Source of the DNA: Paenibacillus_V sp046244365
GTDB taxonomy: Bacteria > Bacillota > Bacilli > Paenibacillales > NBRC-103111
Length of the DNA stretch: 64,000 nt
Direction: 5' to 3'
Assembly: GCF_046244365.1 (NCBI RefSeq)
Contig: NZ_CP176395.1
Coordinates: 4,588,001 to 4,652,000 of the forward strand
The translations under genes were made by a program, and so were the position numbers. Shown here piece by piece: positions 1 through 7,661 of this stretch (the first letter of the stretch is position 1; each line of letters opens with the position of its first letter). The notes under the pieces were generated by a model that saw only the letters and a list, made by a program, of their open reading frames with translations, had not been told where the DNA came from and did not search any database.

Positions 1-272
1 ATATCCTCGTAAATCGCGATTTCCTGGGGGACGATCCCGATGTTCGATCTCGCAAATTTGGCGTTTTGGGATATGCTTTTGCCCAATACCTGAATTTCGC
101 CTTTCGTAATGCGGAGCAAGGAGGCGATCATGTTGATCGTCGTGCTTTTGCCGGCTCCGTTCGCTCCCAGAAAGCCGAATATTTCTCCTTCCTTTATGGA
201 CAGAGATAAATTATCCACGGCGATGAATTCTCCGAATTTCTTGGTGAGCTGTTTAATTTCGAGCACGTTCAT
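1..272 (-). CDS. ABC transporter ATP-binding protein (partial, 3' end outside window)
   Basis: Only the N-terminal 90 or so residues are inside the window. The protein starts MNVLEIKQLTKKFGEF and carries a clear Walker A loop, GANGAGKST, near residues 35-43, then a Q-loop-like segment (GIVPQE) near the left edge. The ATG at 272 follows a GGGAGTGG ribosome binding site at about 8 nt. It lies 121 nt downstream of a histidine kinase on the same strand, so response regulator, kinase and ABC ATPase probably form one transcript. The arrangement resembles antibiotic-efflux or linearmycin-type (LnrJK-LnrLMN) modules, in which the kinase pair controls the transporter. The family (drug-export ATPase, ABC-2 partner) is an inference because the permease genes are not visible. 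Confidence 0.93.
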   Translation of the reverse strand, partial: MNVLEIKQLTKKFGEFIAVDNLSLSIKEGEIFGFLGANGAGKSTTINMIASLLRITKGEIQVLGKSISQNAKFARSNIGIVPQEIAIYED

Positions 273-393
273 CTGTTCCACTCCCATCCATCCTCTAAGA
301 TGCTCTCAGTATAATGAAAAAGGATGTACCTGCGACAGTGCACAAGTTCATCCTATACCCATGAGAAATTTCATCATTTTTGGAACGCTCGAA

Positions 394-1530
394 TCATTGC
401 TTTTCCCCATAGGGAAGCAAGGTGGTAACCGAAAAGCCGTGCGACCCGTCGACGACAACCTTGCCGTTCACGCTCGCAGCCCTTTCCTCCATCCCGATGA
501 TTCCCAAGCCTTTGATCAGCTTCTGTGTTCCTTTGCCGTTATCGGAAACCTCGAATTTAATCAACGTATTAAGCACCTGAATGCGGATGGAGACGGTAGC
601 AGCCCCTGAATACTTCAGCATATTGGTTAACGCTTCCTTGCCGTTCTCCATAATAATTTTCCATTGAATCGGTGTGATCGAATCGATGTTTCCTTCATGT
701 GTCAGTATGGTTTTAACGCCATGCTTGGCGGAAAACTCATCGATGAACAATTTCATGCGGTTGATGCCCAGTTGCTCCGTTGCCGGCTTCATCCTTTTGA
801 GCTCGGAACGAATGCTCTCGATGCCTTCTTTCGATATATGGATGGCGTTATCCAGCAGCGACGCCGATTTGCCGGGATCCGTTCGAATTAATCGCTTTGC
901 TGCCTCCATCTGGATAAGCGCCCCGGTCATCGCATGTCCGATGTTATCGTGAATGTTCTGGGATAACCGGTTCCGCTCCTCCATCTTATGCGTATACTCC
1001 GTTTGCCGCAGAAATTCGTCATTTTCCCGCAGCCGGGTTTGCAGCCTGTCCAAGTCATTGCGCATCCGATCCAGACTGGCGCTTTGCTCCCGCAGCTTGC
1101 CGCTGAACCTCTCGACCATTGAAAAATACATTAGCGTCAATAAAGCAATCAGCATGTACAAGGGAAGCAGATGCGGGGGTACGAAAATCAGAGGAATCAA
1201 CATAAGGAGGAATGCCGCTATCCCTTTTTTGCCGGAAAACATAGACGATAACTCGAAGACATGAACCGGAAGCAGAATAAAAAACAGCGGGTAGTCCTGA
1301 AGCGCAGCGGAAAATACTATCCCTATGATTAGCGCCGCGGCGGCGGGACGAACGCTTTCTTTCTTAATGATGTAGAACAGCAAATTCGAACTGAGATATA
1401 GCAAGAGATAAAAAACGATCCAAGGTGTAAAGCTCGAGTCGGACGTCACAAAGGGAGTGACAGCAAATAATAGCAAAACCGCTTTATAACCAATCGACCA
1501 TAATTCCTGTACTTCGGTGGCTTCCCGCAT
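394..1530 (-). CDS. NarL/DesK-type sensor histidine kinase
   Basis: A 378-aa membrane kinase. Residues 15-140 hold about five to six hydrophobic segments with almost no extracellular loop, so it is an intramembrane-sensing type. A coiled-coil linker (about 140-185) leads to a HisKA_3 box, LSQNIHDNIGHAM, with the likely phospho-acceptor His194. The C-terminus has the HATPase G boxes DNGKG and GLGIIGMEER. Its start codon overlaps the stop of the upstream response regulator by one base (TAATG), so the two are translationally coupled. The next gene downstream is an ABC ATPase, which suggests sensing of cell-envelope stress or a membrane-active compound. The ligand cannot be told from the sequence. 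Confidence 0.93.
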   Translation of the reverse strand: MREATEVQELWSIGYKAVLLLFAVTPFVTSDSSFTPWIVFYLLLYLSSNLLFYIIKKESVRPAAAALIIGIVFSAALQDYPLFFILLPVHVFELSSMFSGKKGIAAFLLMLIPLIFVPPHLLPLYMLIALLTLMYFSMVERFSGKLREQSASLDRMRNDLDRLQTRLRENDEFLRQTEYTHKMEERNRLSQNIHDNIGHAMTGALIQMEAAKRLIRTDPGKSASLLDNAIHISKEGIESIRSELKRMKPATEQLGINRMKLFIDEFSAKHGVKTILTHEGNIDSITPIQWKIIMENGKEALTNMLKYSGAATVSIRIQVLNTLIKFEVSDNGKGTQKLIKGLGIIGMEERAASVNGKVVVDGSHGFSVTTLLPYGEKQ

Positions 1531-2201
1531 TAGGTCAATTCCCCAGTCAAATAATAGATGGCAATTTGCGTGCGGTGCGTAAGACCTGTCTTCCCAAGTA
1601 TGGAGGTAACATGATTGGCGACGGTTCCTTCCGATAGAAAGAGTTGATTGGAAATTTCCTTGTTCGTCCGGCCTTTGGCGATCAGTGCCATAACGTTGTG
1701 CTCTCTTTCTGTGAATAGACTGCGGTCAATCCCGCTCCACTGGTTGGGCGCAGCCGCATTTTGATTGATTTCATTCTTTGTACCGGCAACTCCCGATTTC
1801 AATTTCTCCATTACCGTATCCTGCAGTACGCTATGGCCGTAATATACGGTTCTAATCGCATCGCAAATTCGATCGGGGTCATTATTTTTAAGCAAATACC
1901 CTCTAGCCCCGTTGGCGATCGCATCCACTATGTATTCGTCATCATCGAACGTCGTCAATATTAACGGCCGGGTTGCTGTCCGTTCCGTAATCAGCCGGGT
2001 CGCTTCCACGCCGTTCATCTCCGGCATCCGAACATCGAGCAGCGCAACATCGACCTCATGCTGTTCGCAGTATGCCACTGCCTCCCGACCGTTCTGAACC
2101 GTTGCGACCACCTCGAATCCCTCGAACGTGCCTAATATGATTTTCATCCCTTCGCTTATAAAAGAATTGTCGTCGGCAATCAGAACCTTTATGTTTAGCA
2201 C
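1530..2201 (-). CDS. NarL/LuxR-family response regulator
   Basis: A 223-aa two-domain regulator. The receiver domain (1-120) has the acidic pair D10/D11, the phospho-acceptor D56 in LLDVRMPEMNG, and the conserved Thr/Lys of the switch region (ILTTFDDD, YLLKNN). The C-terminal 65 residues form a LuxR-type helix-turn-helix (LFTEREHNVMALIAKG, then NKEISNQLFLSEGTVANHV). The start is a GTG at 2201, fixed by an AGGAGG 7 nt upstream. Upstream on the minus strand, around 2232-2262, a TTGTTG/TACAAT pair with 16-bp spacing could be the promoter. It is the first gene of the regulator-kinase-ABC unit. Confidence 0.94.
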   Translation of the reverse strand: MLNIKVLIADDNSFISEGMKIILGTFEGFEVVATVQNGREAVAYCEQHEVDVALLDVRMPEMNGVEATRLITERTATRPLILTTFDDDEYIVDAIANGARGYLLKNNDPDRICDAIRTVYYGHSVLQDTVMEKLKSGVAGTKNEINQNAAAPNQWSGIDRSLFTEREHNVMALIAKGRTNKEISNQLFLSEGTVANHVTSILGKTGLTHRTQIAIYYLTGELT

Positions 2202-2477
2202 GATTCGTCCTCCTAGAAATTAATTCAAAAAACGGATTGTAGTCGATCTATCGTTGTCAACAATGGGTAAAGCTTGTCTCCAGCATGCCAAATAAAGAAT
2301 CATGGATGAATCCAAAGTACTCTTAATTATAACACGTTCCCTAAATTAAACTATTCTCTTCAACTTTCTTCGAGCCTTACCAATACGCCAAATCTCCATT
2401 GATTTCATGTCTGATTATCTCATTCATCTTGAAATCACTACCTTTCCACAATCCCCCATTTTACTCGAGTATAGAAC
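2202..2477. other. Intergenic region upstream of the response regulator
   Basis: About 275 bases without a supported gene. The part nearest 2201 should hold the response-regulator promoter (minus strand). The remainder is AT-rich, with stop codons in all frames, and I see no conserved coding or RNA signature. Confidence 0.5.
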
Positions 2478-2633
2478 ATTAGTTCCCGTCAGGAAATCAT
2501 TTTGTTATATGAATTTAGACAGCACTCCGTCACCATCCGTCTGGTTATCACAAACTGCTCCGGAGAGGTGTACTTTACTGATATCATGCTGCAGGCCGGT
2601 ACCATTGCCACAGGATGGGTCGGTCATAAATGA
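2478..2633 (+). pseudogene. Remnant of a phage-tail-like or surface protein (carbohydrate-binding C-terminal part)
   Basis: A 51-codon reading frame with no start codon and no upstream gene translates to protein-like text: REIILLYEF-like, then TIRLVITNCSGEVYFTDIML, then QAGTIATGWVGH before a TGA. The pattern GEVYFTDIMLQ-x-G-x-x-ATGW is the closing strand motif of jelly-roll carbohydrate-binding modules common in phage tail and surface proteins (typically xYFDDVQLEEGxxATPW). The frame is open only between a TAG at 2472 and the TGA at 2631. The text continues after the stop in another frame (RWMDDFRW). I read it as a decayed gene fragment. The exact parent family is not known. Confidence 0.45.
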
Positions 2634-2797
2634 ACGCTGGATGGATGATTTTAGGTGGATTTGTTCATAGAAAAACGGTATATTATTTTGAGGTTAATAG
2701 CGCAGAGTGTTCGTGTTCGATATGTGTTATTTGGCTAACATGCAAGTCAGGATATCCGTTTAGGCTCATATTAATTATATTTGGGGAGGGCGTCGGC

Positions 2798-2972
2798 ATG
2801 GACAAGAATGCTGTTTATAAAACAAACATAATAGGCGCTGGCGAGGTTGGCTGCGCCATCTCGGTCGACATGAACAAGAATGCTGTTTATAAAACAAACA
2901 TAATAGGCGCTGGCGAGGTTGGCTGCGCCATCTCGGTCGACATGAACAAGAATGCTGTTTATCAAACAAACA
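2798..2972 (+). repeat. 72-bp direct tandem repeat inside the methyltransferase 5' end
   Basis: Two complete 72-bp units (2798-2869 and 2870-2941) differ only at one base, in the second codon (GAC versus AAC). A partial third unit starts at 2942 and diverges after about 30 bases. Because 72 is a multiple of three, the reading frame is kept. Each unit adds 24 residues, starting M(D/N)KNAVYKTN and ending AISVD. Each unit also brings its own ATG, but only the first is preceded by a good ribosome binding site. Confidence 0.97.
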
Positions 2973-3682
2973 GCTTCTATTGGGATACAAAAGGAAATGA
3001 TTTCTTAGGAGCAATCGTGCTTCCTTTTTATGGAGCATTTGTCTCAGAAGAAAAATGCCAGCTTTTTGGCGATGTCTCAGGGAAAAAGATGCTGGAGATA
3101 GGCTGTGGAAACGGTCAATCCTTGCAATATCAGGGGGAACGCAAAGCATCTGAACTATGGGCTGTGGATATATCAGAAAAACAAATCGAAAAGGCAGCGC
3201 AACATTTGAAAGCATGCGGTCTTTCAGCAACATTGATCTGTTCTCCCATGGAAGAAGAATGTGGCATACCAGTGGATTATTTTGACTTTGTTTATTCGAT
3301 TTATGCCATAGGCTGGACCACTGACCTTGAGGGTACTTTTTGCCGGATCGCTTCTTACCTTAAAAAAGACGGTGTATTTATTTTCAGTTGGTCTCACCCT
3401 ATACACAAATGTGTTGTTGCAGAAAATAATAGGCTTGCTTTTAAAAAATGTTATTTCGATGAATCTTGGTATTCGGTATCTCTTGATGAAGGTGCGCTAA
3501 CATTATCGGACCGTAAACTATCAACCTATGTGAATGCGTTGGCAAAAGCGGGATTTGTAATTGAGCGAATGATTGAGCAATCTGATGATGAAATTATGCA
3601 GTCGCGGGACGATAACAGCGATTTTGCAAAAAAAGCAAAGATGCTTCCTGTAACTTTTGTAATCAAAGCAAGAAAACTATAG
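2798..3682 (+). CDS. Class I SAM-dependent methyltransferase with duplicated N-terminus
   Basis: A 294-aa protein from the ATG at 2798, chosen because GGGGAGGG lies about 8 nt upstream. An open frame extends further 5' but has no ribosome binding site. Residues 1-48 are two copies of a 24-residue repeat. The normal family N-terminus (NKNAVYQTNSFYWDTKG) begins only at the third copy. Motif I of the SAM fold, MLEIGCGNGQS, is near residue 98. An acidic strand-2 end (LWAVDIS) and motif IV-like DFVYSIYAIGW follow, so the core is intact and probably active. The substrate is unknown. It converges on the YdcF-type gene with only 6 nt between stops. Start use at one of the internal ATGs would give a shorter, unduplicated protein. 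Confidence 0.88.
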   Translation: MDKNAVYKTNIIGAGEVGCAISVDMNKNAVYKTNIIGAGEVGCAISVDMNKNAVYQTNSFYWDTKGNDFLGAIVLPFYGAFVSEEKCQLFGDVSGKKMLEIGCGNGQSLQYQGERKASELWAVDISEKQIEKAAQHLKACGLSATLICSPMEEECGIPVDYFDFVYSIYAIGWTTDLEGTFCRIASYLKKDGVFIFSWSHPIHKCVVAENNRLAFKKCYFDESWYSVSLDEGALTLSDRKLSTYVNALAKAGFVIERMIEQSDDEIMQSRDDNSDFAKKAKMLPVTFVIKARKL

Positions 3683-3688
3683 TACCCG

Positions 3689-4294
3689 TTAGCTCGATCC
3701 CTTTTCTTCCCTCTGTTTAACCCAATTTGGAATATGATGACCAAAATATTTTGTGATTTTTTCAGCCTCAGTTAGGACCGTTTTTATTCCAAGTTCATTA
3801 TAATACCAATTCTCTCTATTCAAACGGGAATCATCTTGCTTCACCTGGAATATTACAGTTTCTGGGAACACTGTTTGGTAAGTCATCAACGCTCTTCTTG
3901 AAAAGAAAGATTTACTTACAATAATGGCACGTCTTACTTCAATTTGTTGCTCAACGATCACCTTCCAGGAGTTCCTTGCATTATCAAATGTGTTTTTTGC
4001 TTGGTCTTCTTTAAGTATCCTATCTTCAGGTACTCCAGATGAGATTCCGATATCTTTTAGAAATTCCCATTCCGTTTTACCGATCTTTGCATTATAACCA
4101 CCGGAAGGTAATATATAGTTTGCCATTCCAGTTTTAAATAATTCCGCAGCAAGCTCCATAGGCCTTATATGACTACCACCTGGAACGAGGATGATATCCG
4201 ACGGAACGATTTCTTCATCTGGAACAAATACTAGATCCGTAAGGCAATCAAAGGGATATTTCAATGAAGCAGCCCCAACATGAGAATTACTCAA
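3689..4294 (-). CDS. YdcF / DUF218 family protein
   Basis: About 201 aa. It shows the DUF218 (SanA/YdcF/ElyC) pattern: a first strand and loop IILVPGGSHIRPMELAAEL, a second Gly-rich turn YILPSGG, the AKNTFDNA helix start with the conserved Asn/Thr-x-x-Asn, and RRAIIVSKSFFSRRALMTY. Family members are thought to bind nucleotide-like or glycan-related ligands, and most functions are unproved. I place the start at a TTG at 4294, 8 nt after GAGGAG. A GTG at 4303 sits directly on the ribosome binding site and is less likely. There is no membrane segment, unlike SanA. It stands alone on its strand. Confidence 0.8.
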   Translation of the reverse strand: MSNSHVGAASLKYPFDCLTDLVFVPDEEIVPSDIILVPGGSHIRPMELAAELFKTGMANYILPSGGYNAKIGKTEWEFLKDIGISSGVPEDRILKEDQAKNTFDNARNSWKVIVEQQIEVRRAIIVSKSFFSRRALMTYQTVFPETVIFQVKQDDSRLNRENWYYNELGIKTVLTEAEKITKYFGHHIPNWVKQREEKGSS

Positions 4295-4436
4295 TTCCTT
4301 CACTCCTCTAAAAGACTACTTATAATAAAGGGCTATTTGATTGATACTGTTTAAAAATTCAGCCCAATAGCGAAACGAGGCTGCCAATCATTTCCTCGGC
4401 AGTCTTCTTGTCTTGGATGTTAAGTTCTTGTGCCCG

Positions 4437-4835
4437 TTAGCTTAACAATTCTGCGTTTGTACGTAACCCTAAAATTTCAATAACTTCTGCTTTTGCCACT
4501 TTTTTTGGACCTTCCATGAAATAGCCAATAACACCAATCCTTATTCTATCCACATGTATTTTCTTTCTCATTTCAGGAAAAAGAATCCACATTCGAGCCG
4601 TACCTTCAATTGGTACAGGAGTGGTGTCGCTTAGATTGACATTGCCCTGATCATCCTCAAACTCTGGATGTATACAGTAAATACCATCTCGTATATCATC
4701 TCCATCATAACAAAAATCAGAGCGGTAACCTTGAAGTACGGGCTTCTTTCTACCGCCTTCTTCTTGAGAATAAAATCTGTACTTAACTCTGAAATCAGCT
4801 GGGTGTTTCCTAATTTCTTCATAGGATTTCCACAC
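4437..4835 (-). CDS. Small stand-alone protein resembling EF-Tu domain III
   Basis: A 132-aa protein without P-loop or GTPase motifs. Two segments resemble EF-Tu domain III. KYRFYSQEEGGRKKPVLQGY corresponds to the EF-Tu stretch EEGGRxxPxxxGYRPQF, and near the C-terminus GYFMEGPKKVAKAEVIEILG corresponds to IREGGRTVGAGVVAKVLG. The length fits one beta-barrel. The start is a GTG at 4835, preceded at 7 nt by GGGAGGG; a TTG two codons earlier is too close to that site. Homologs are usually called hypothetical. A role in binding RNA or the translation apparatus would be speculation. The downstream 133 nt contain only a weak hairpin (around 4380-4405). Confidence 0.7.
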   Translation of the reverse strand: MWKSYEEIRKHPADFRVKYRFYSQEEGGRKKPVLQGYRSDFCYDGDDIRDGIYCIHPEFEDDQGNVNLSDTTPVPIEGTARMWILFPEMRKKIHVDRIRIGVIGYFMEGPKKVAKAEVIEILGLRTNAELLS

Positions 4836-5066
4836 TAACAACCCTCCCTAAAAAGTCTTTCCCCTTTCAATGATACCATAAATTGGTGGTAGATTCCCGG
4901 TTACATTATTAAACTGAAAAGTCCATAGGCATCCAGGACCACCTTCGATGTCACCTACTTTGACACCATAAATTCATATTCATACTACTTGAAGGGCGAG
5001 CGAGACAGAGGAATCTTTTAAGTTCCTGAATAAAAGGCACAAAGTGAAATTAATTATATTGTTACA

Positions 5067-5096
5067 TTTACAATAGTGTGTGACGCACAGTATAAT
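5067..5096 (+). promoter_or_regulatory. Putative sigma-A promoter with overlapping palindrome for the padR operon
   Basis: TTTACA (5067-5072), an 18-bp spacer and TATAAT (5091-5096) form a good vegetative promoter. The spacer contains a TGTG...CACA palindrome (about 5077-5089), a plausible autoregulatory PadR operator. The predicted start falls at about 5103, almost on the ribosome binding site, so the 5' leader would be very short. Confidence 0.5.
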
Positions 5097-5115
5097 ATCT
5101 CCAGGAGCTGATCAG

Positions 5116-5481
5116 ATGGCGGATGTAAATGAAACGATAATGGGTTTATTAAGCGAGCTGCGGCGAGGCACGATTGTCATTGGCGTGCTCAGTCAATTGT
5201 CCGAACCGCGGTATGGCTATTCTCTTATACCCTTCTTGGAGGAAAAAGGAATCACCGTTGATCCCGGCACCTTGTACCCCTTGCTTCGCAGACTGGAGAA
5301 GCAAGAGCTGTTGGAGAGCAGATGGGATACGAATGAATCTCGCCCCCGTAAATACTATTTACTCAGTCCGCACGGAAAAAAAGTATATGCGGGACTGTAC
5401 CAGGAGTGGCGCAAGCTAGTCGCCAGTATGGAAGGCATTTTGACTGATCTTGGAGGAGGAGAGCAGGATGGAAAGAATTGA
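5116..5481 (+). CDS. PadR-family transcriptional regulator
   Basis: A 121-aa winged-helix repressor. The signature is GTIVIGVLSQL-x-PRYGYSL, then DPGTLYPLLRRLEKQELLES and the wing SRPRKYYLLSPHGKK. I use the ATG at 5116, with CAGGAG 8 nt upstream. An in-frame GTG at 5080 would lie upstream of the -10 box. The last 14 bases overlap the start of the downstream HAAS-type gene, a typical PadR plus membrane-partner pair in which the regulator controls its own operon. The inducer is unknown. Confidence 0.93.
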   Translation: MADVNETIMGLLSELRRGTIVIGVLSQLSEPRYGYSLIPFLEEKGITVDPGTLYPLLRRLEKQELLESRWDTNESRPRKYYLLSPHGKKVYAGLYQEWRKLVASMEGILTDLGGGEQDGKN

Positions 5482-6514
5482 CCGTTATATTTATGCGGTG
5501 ACACAGCGTCTGCCTGAGCAGCAAAGAGAGGATATTAAACGGGAATTGCAAAGCCTGATTGAAGATATGCTGGAGGAGCGCATATCAACTGGCCACGCAT
5601 CTAAAGAGGATGTCGAAAGCGTGCTGCTTGAGCTAGGTCATCCGAATGAGCTGGCCGCGAAGTATCGCGGGTACGAGCGTTACTTGATCGGTCCGATGTT
5701 GATCGACGCTTACTTGACTACGCTAAAGATTGTGTTGGCTTCGATCGCCATAGGGCTAACCGTCGTTTTCATCATCGATACATTCCTTTCACATTCGGGG
5801 AGGCTTGAACCGGTAACAAGTTACCTGGCCTCTTTAGTTACGGGTGCTGCACAAGGATTCGCTTGGGTCACCGTTGTATTCGCTTGGATGGAGTATAGGC
5901 AGCGAATAAATAACGCCGGTAACGGCAGCAGGAATAAAACGTGGAGACCCTCCGATTTGCCGCTGATTCCAGATGCAAAGATGAAAATCAAAAGGATCAG
6001 GCCAATCTTAAGCATCTTTTTTACCATTGTGGTCATGGTGATTTGTCTCTATTTGACCGATCTGCTCGGGATTTGGAGGTACCGCGATGGCGTGCTCACG
6101 GCCGTTCCGTTCCTGGACAACGATGTATTCCGACACTATTGGCCGCTTCTGTGGATCGTGGCCGCACTTTCCATTACGAAGCAAATCGTCCGAATTATTG
6201 TGCGTTATAGATCGAGCAAACTGCTGGCTTTCCATATCGTGATGACGATTACTACAACGATACTTGTGTGCATCATGCTTTCGGATATATCGCTATGGAA
6301 TCCCCATTTCATCCAGGATTTGACCGCCTCGAGCCTTATGTCCGCCGAAGGAAATAACCTCAAATCCCTAGTGTCAACCTGGCCCAGGATGAAAGAATGG
6401 TTCGTAAACGCCATCGTGTTGTTTGCATTACTCAATATCATAAGAGAGTCCCTTGCCTGGTATCGAGCAAAATCATCGCCCTCTCCAATCACAAAACAAA
6501 AGCCGCTTGTATAG
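5468..6514 (+). CDS. HAAS-domain membrane protein, PadR partner
   Basis: About 348 aa from the ATG at 5468, which sits after GGAGGAGGAG. The N-terminal 85 residues form the helical HAAS signalling domain (RIDRYIYAVTQRLPEQQRED, then SVLLELGHPNELAAKYRG). About six transmembrane segments follow in the remaining 260 residues, with a basic cytoplasmic loop around residues 145-185. Proteins of this kind are always found next to PadR regulators and are presumed to pass an envelope signal to them; the mechanism is not established. The stop is followed at once by a 7-bp hairpin (6501-6519) and then by a better terminator at 6597. Confidence 0.85.
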   Translation: MERIDRYIYAVTQRLPEQQREDIKRELQSLIEDMLEERISTGHASKEDVESVLLELGHPNELAAKYRGYERYLIGPMLIDAYLTTLKIVLASIAIGLTVVFIIDTFLSHSGRLEPVTSYLASLVTGAAQGFAWVTVVFAWMEYRQRINNAGNGSRNKTWRPSDLPLIPDAKMKIKRIRPILSIFFTIVVMVICLYLTDLLGIWRYRDGVLTAVPFLDNDVFRHYWPLLWIVAALSITKQIVRIIVRYRSSKLLAFHIVMTITTTILVCIMLSDISLWNPHFIQDLTASSLMSAEGNNLKSLVSTWPRMKEWFVNAIVLFALLNIIRESLAWYRAKSSPSPITKQKPLV

Positions 6515-6596
6515 CGGCTCAGGCTGTTGAGAATCCCCCCATTTTTCCGATTGTGGCTGGATCAGAAGTGATCTCGGCAAATTCTCGACAATCTGA

Positions 6597-6620
6597 CTGA
6601 CCTCAAGAGGTCAGTTTTTT
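6597..6620 (+). terminator. Rho-independent terminator after the padR operon
   Basis: An 8-bp perfect stem, CTGACCTC/GAGGTCAG, with a tight AA turn is followed by six T residues. It lies 83 nt beyond the HAAS gene. The rest of 6515-6767 holds no gene that I can support. Confidence 0.85.
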
Positions 6621-6767
6621 GTTGTTACATCTACAGTCCTCAAAACATCATTTTCGCCCTACTTGTGGAAGGGTTCACCGAACAGTGGATCGCGGAGAAT
6701 CGGATTCTTTCGTTTTATGGAACGACTAATTTGCTCAGCTGCATTCTCTGGTTTTTTGGTGTTGCTT

Positions 6768-7226
6768 TTAAGCTTTACCTGATGGTTCCGTTCCGTCTGG
6801 GCCATCGACAAGATCCACCAAGCCAATACCAATTGTGGTGATCGCCGCTGCCTTCCCCAGCTTCTTTACGCCTTCTTTAAGTAGCTCCTTATCGTTTTCT
6901 TTGATGCCTGTCACCATCTCTCTCCCGCTTTCGACCACGTATTCGATCCCATCGCCAATACCTTTAACTGTTACATCTCCAAGCTCGCCTATTCCCGTAT
7001 TCGTTTGCCGCTTATCCGCCGTTAATAAGCCTGCGCCTACATCCCATACGCCGCTCGCTGCTTGCCCTGCGATTTCACCCGTCTTAGCGGTTACTCTTTC
7101 TACATCATTGCCGATCTCTTTAATGTAATTGCTATTAACGAGCTCACCGGCAACACGCACAGTACCTCCAAGCACTCTCCCTGTCACATCGCCAGCCAGT
7201 TTCCCAATGCCTTTCAATAAATCCAT
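6768..7226 (-). CDS. Uncharacterised glycine/valine-rich 152-aa protein
   Basis: I do not recognise the family. The ATG at 7226 follows AGAGGTG at 7 nt. The protein is a run of short amphipathic helices with glycine spacing (GKLAGDVTGRVLGGTVRVAG; IGELGDVTVKGIGDG) and ends in a hydrophobic patch, AAITTIGIGLVDLV. There is no signal peptide, no cysteine and no recognisable catalytic motif. Its length and regular helices suggest a small structural or membrane-associated protein, but this is a guess. No terminator is evident downstream, and the nearest neighbours are on the opposite strand or unrelated. Confidence 0.7.
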   Translation of the reverse strand: MDLLKGIGKLAGDVTGRVLGGTVRVAGELVNSNYIKEIGNDVERVTAKTGEIAGQAASGVWDVGAGLLTADKRQTNTGIGELGDVTVKGIGDGIEYVVESGREMVTGIKENDKELLKEGVKKLGKAAAITTIGIGLVDLVDGPDGTEPSGKA

Positions 7227-7269
7227 CTAAAGCACCTCTGTATCTTCGAATTATTTTATATATCGACTG

Positions 7270-7297
7270 TTGACACGCTTCATTTAGTCATTATTAT
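7270..7297 (+). promoter_or_regulatory. Putative sigma-A promoter for a 44-aa ORF
   Basis: A perfect TTGACA (7270-7275), 16 bp and TATTAT (7292-7297), on the plus strand between two minus-strand genes. The predicted start is about 70 nt before the small ORF at 7374. Confidence 0.5.
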
Positions 7298-7373
7298 ATT
7301 TGAATACCAGTATTAACAAGAACAGACCTGCGGCTTTATTTGTACTGGACTTTAGTCGGAGGAAAGGTAATCG

Positions 7374-7508
7374 ATGAATCACGGAAAGGCAGATCATCAA
7401 GAGTACGGGAGCAAGGCGGCCGTGCTGGAGGACAACATTTTGAATAACCTGGGCGATGCCGAGCCCGAAGAAAACCAAAAGGAGCTTTCCGCCCTGTCAG
7501 GAAGATGA
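7374..7508 (+). CDS. Small 44-aa acidic protein, unknown
   Basis: ATG at 7374, with CGGAGGAAAGG about 8 nt upstream and a strong promoter 75 bp before it. The product starts MNHGKADHQEYGSKAAVLED and ends QKELSALSGR. It is hydrophilic, acidic and predicted helical, without cysteine or signal peptide. I do not recognise it. The good ribosome binding site and promoter favour a real small gene. It reads toward the 3' end of the Tc operon, so its transcript could also run antisense to that end. Confidence 0.55.
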   Translation: MNHGKADHQEYGSKAAVLEDNILNNLGDAEPEENQKELSALSGR

Positions 7509-7532
7509 CGTGAGGATAGCTCCTACTTGCGT

Positions 7533-7658
7533 TTAGAACAATTCTTTGTGAATCGCGTCCAAGGCGTAGCGGCTAACCGGCGCTAGCGCGCGGTTGATCC
7601 GTTTGCCCTTCGTGAAGTCGGGGATCGCGACCGTCATGCTGCCGAGTGCGTTTGTCAC
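7533..7658 (-). pseudogene. C-terminal gene fragment, possibly of a short-chain dehydrogenase
   Basis: Directly after the stop of the last Tc gene (TAA TAG) the same frame stays open for 41 codons from a GTG. It reads NALGSMTVAIPDFTKGKRIN, then RALAPVSRYALDAIHKELF and a stop. The text looks like the C-terminal tail of an oxidoreductase of the SDR type (a VxIP strand followed by a basic helix). There is no ribosome binding site and no upstream part, so it is probably a leftover of a gene cut when the Tc locus was joined here. The family call is weak. Confidence 0.4.
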
Positions 7659-7661
7659 CTA

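Noticed and set aside
2798..2972. Possible CRISPR-like or spacer-repeat array
   Set aside because: The units are directly adjacent, 72 bp long, in frame and coding; there are no variable spacers and no cas genes.
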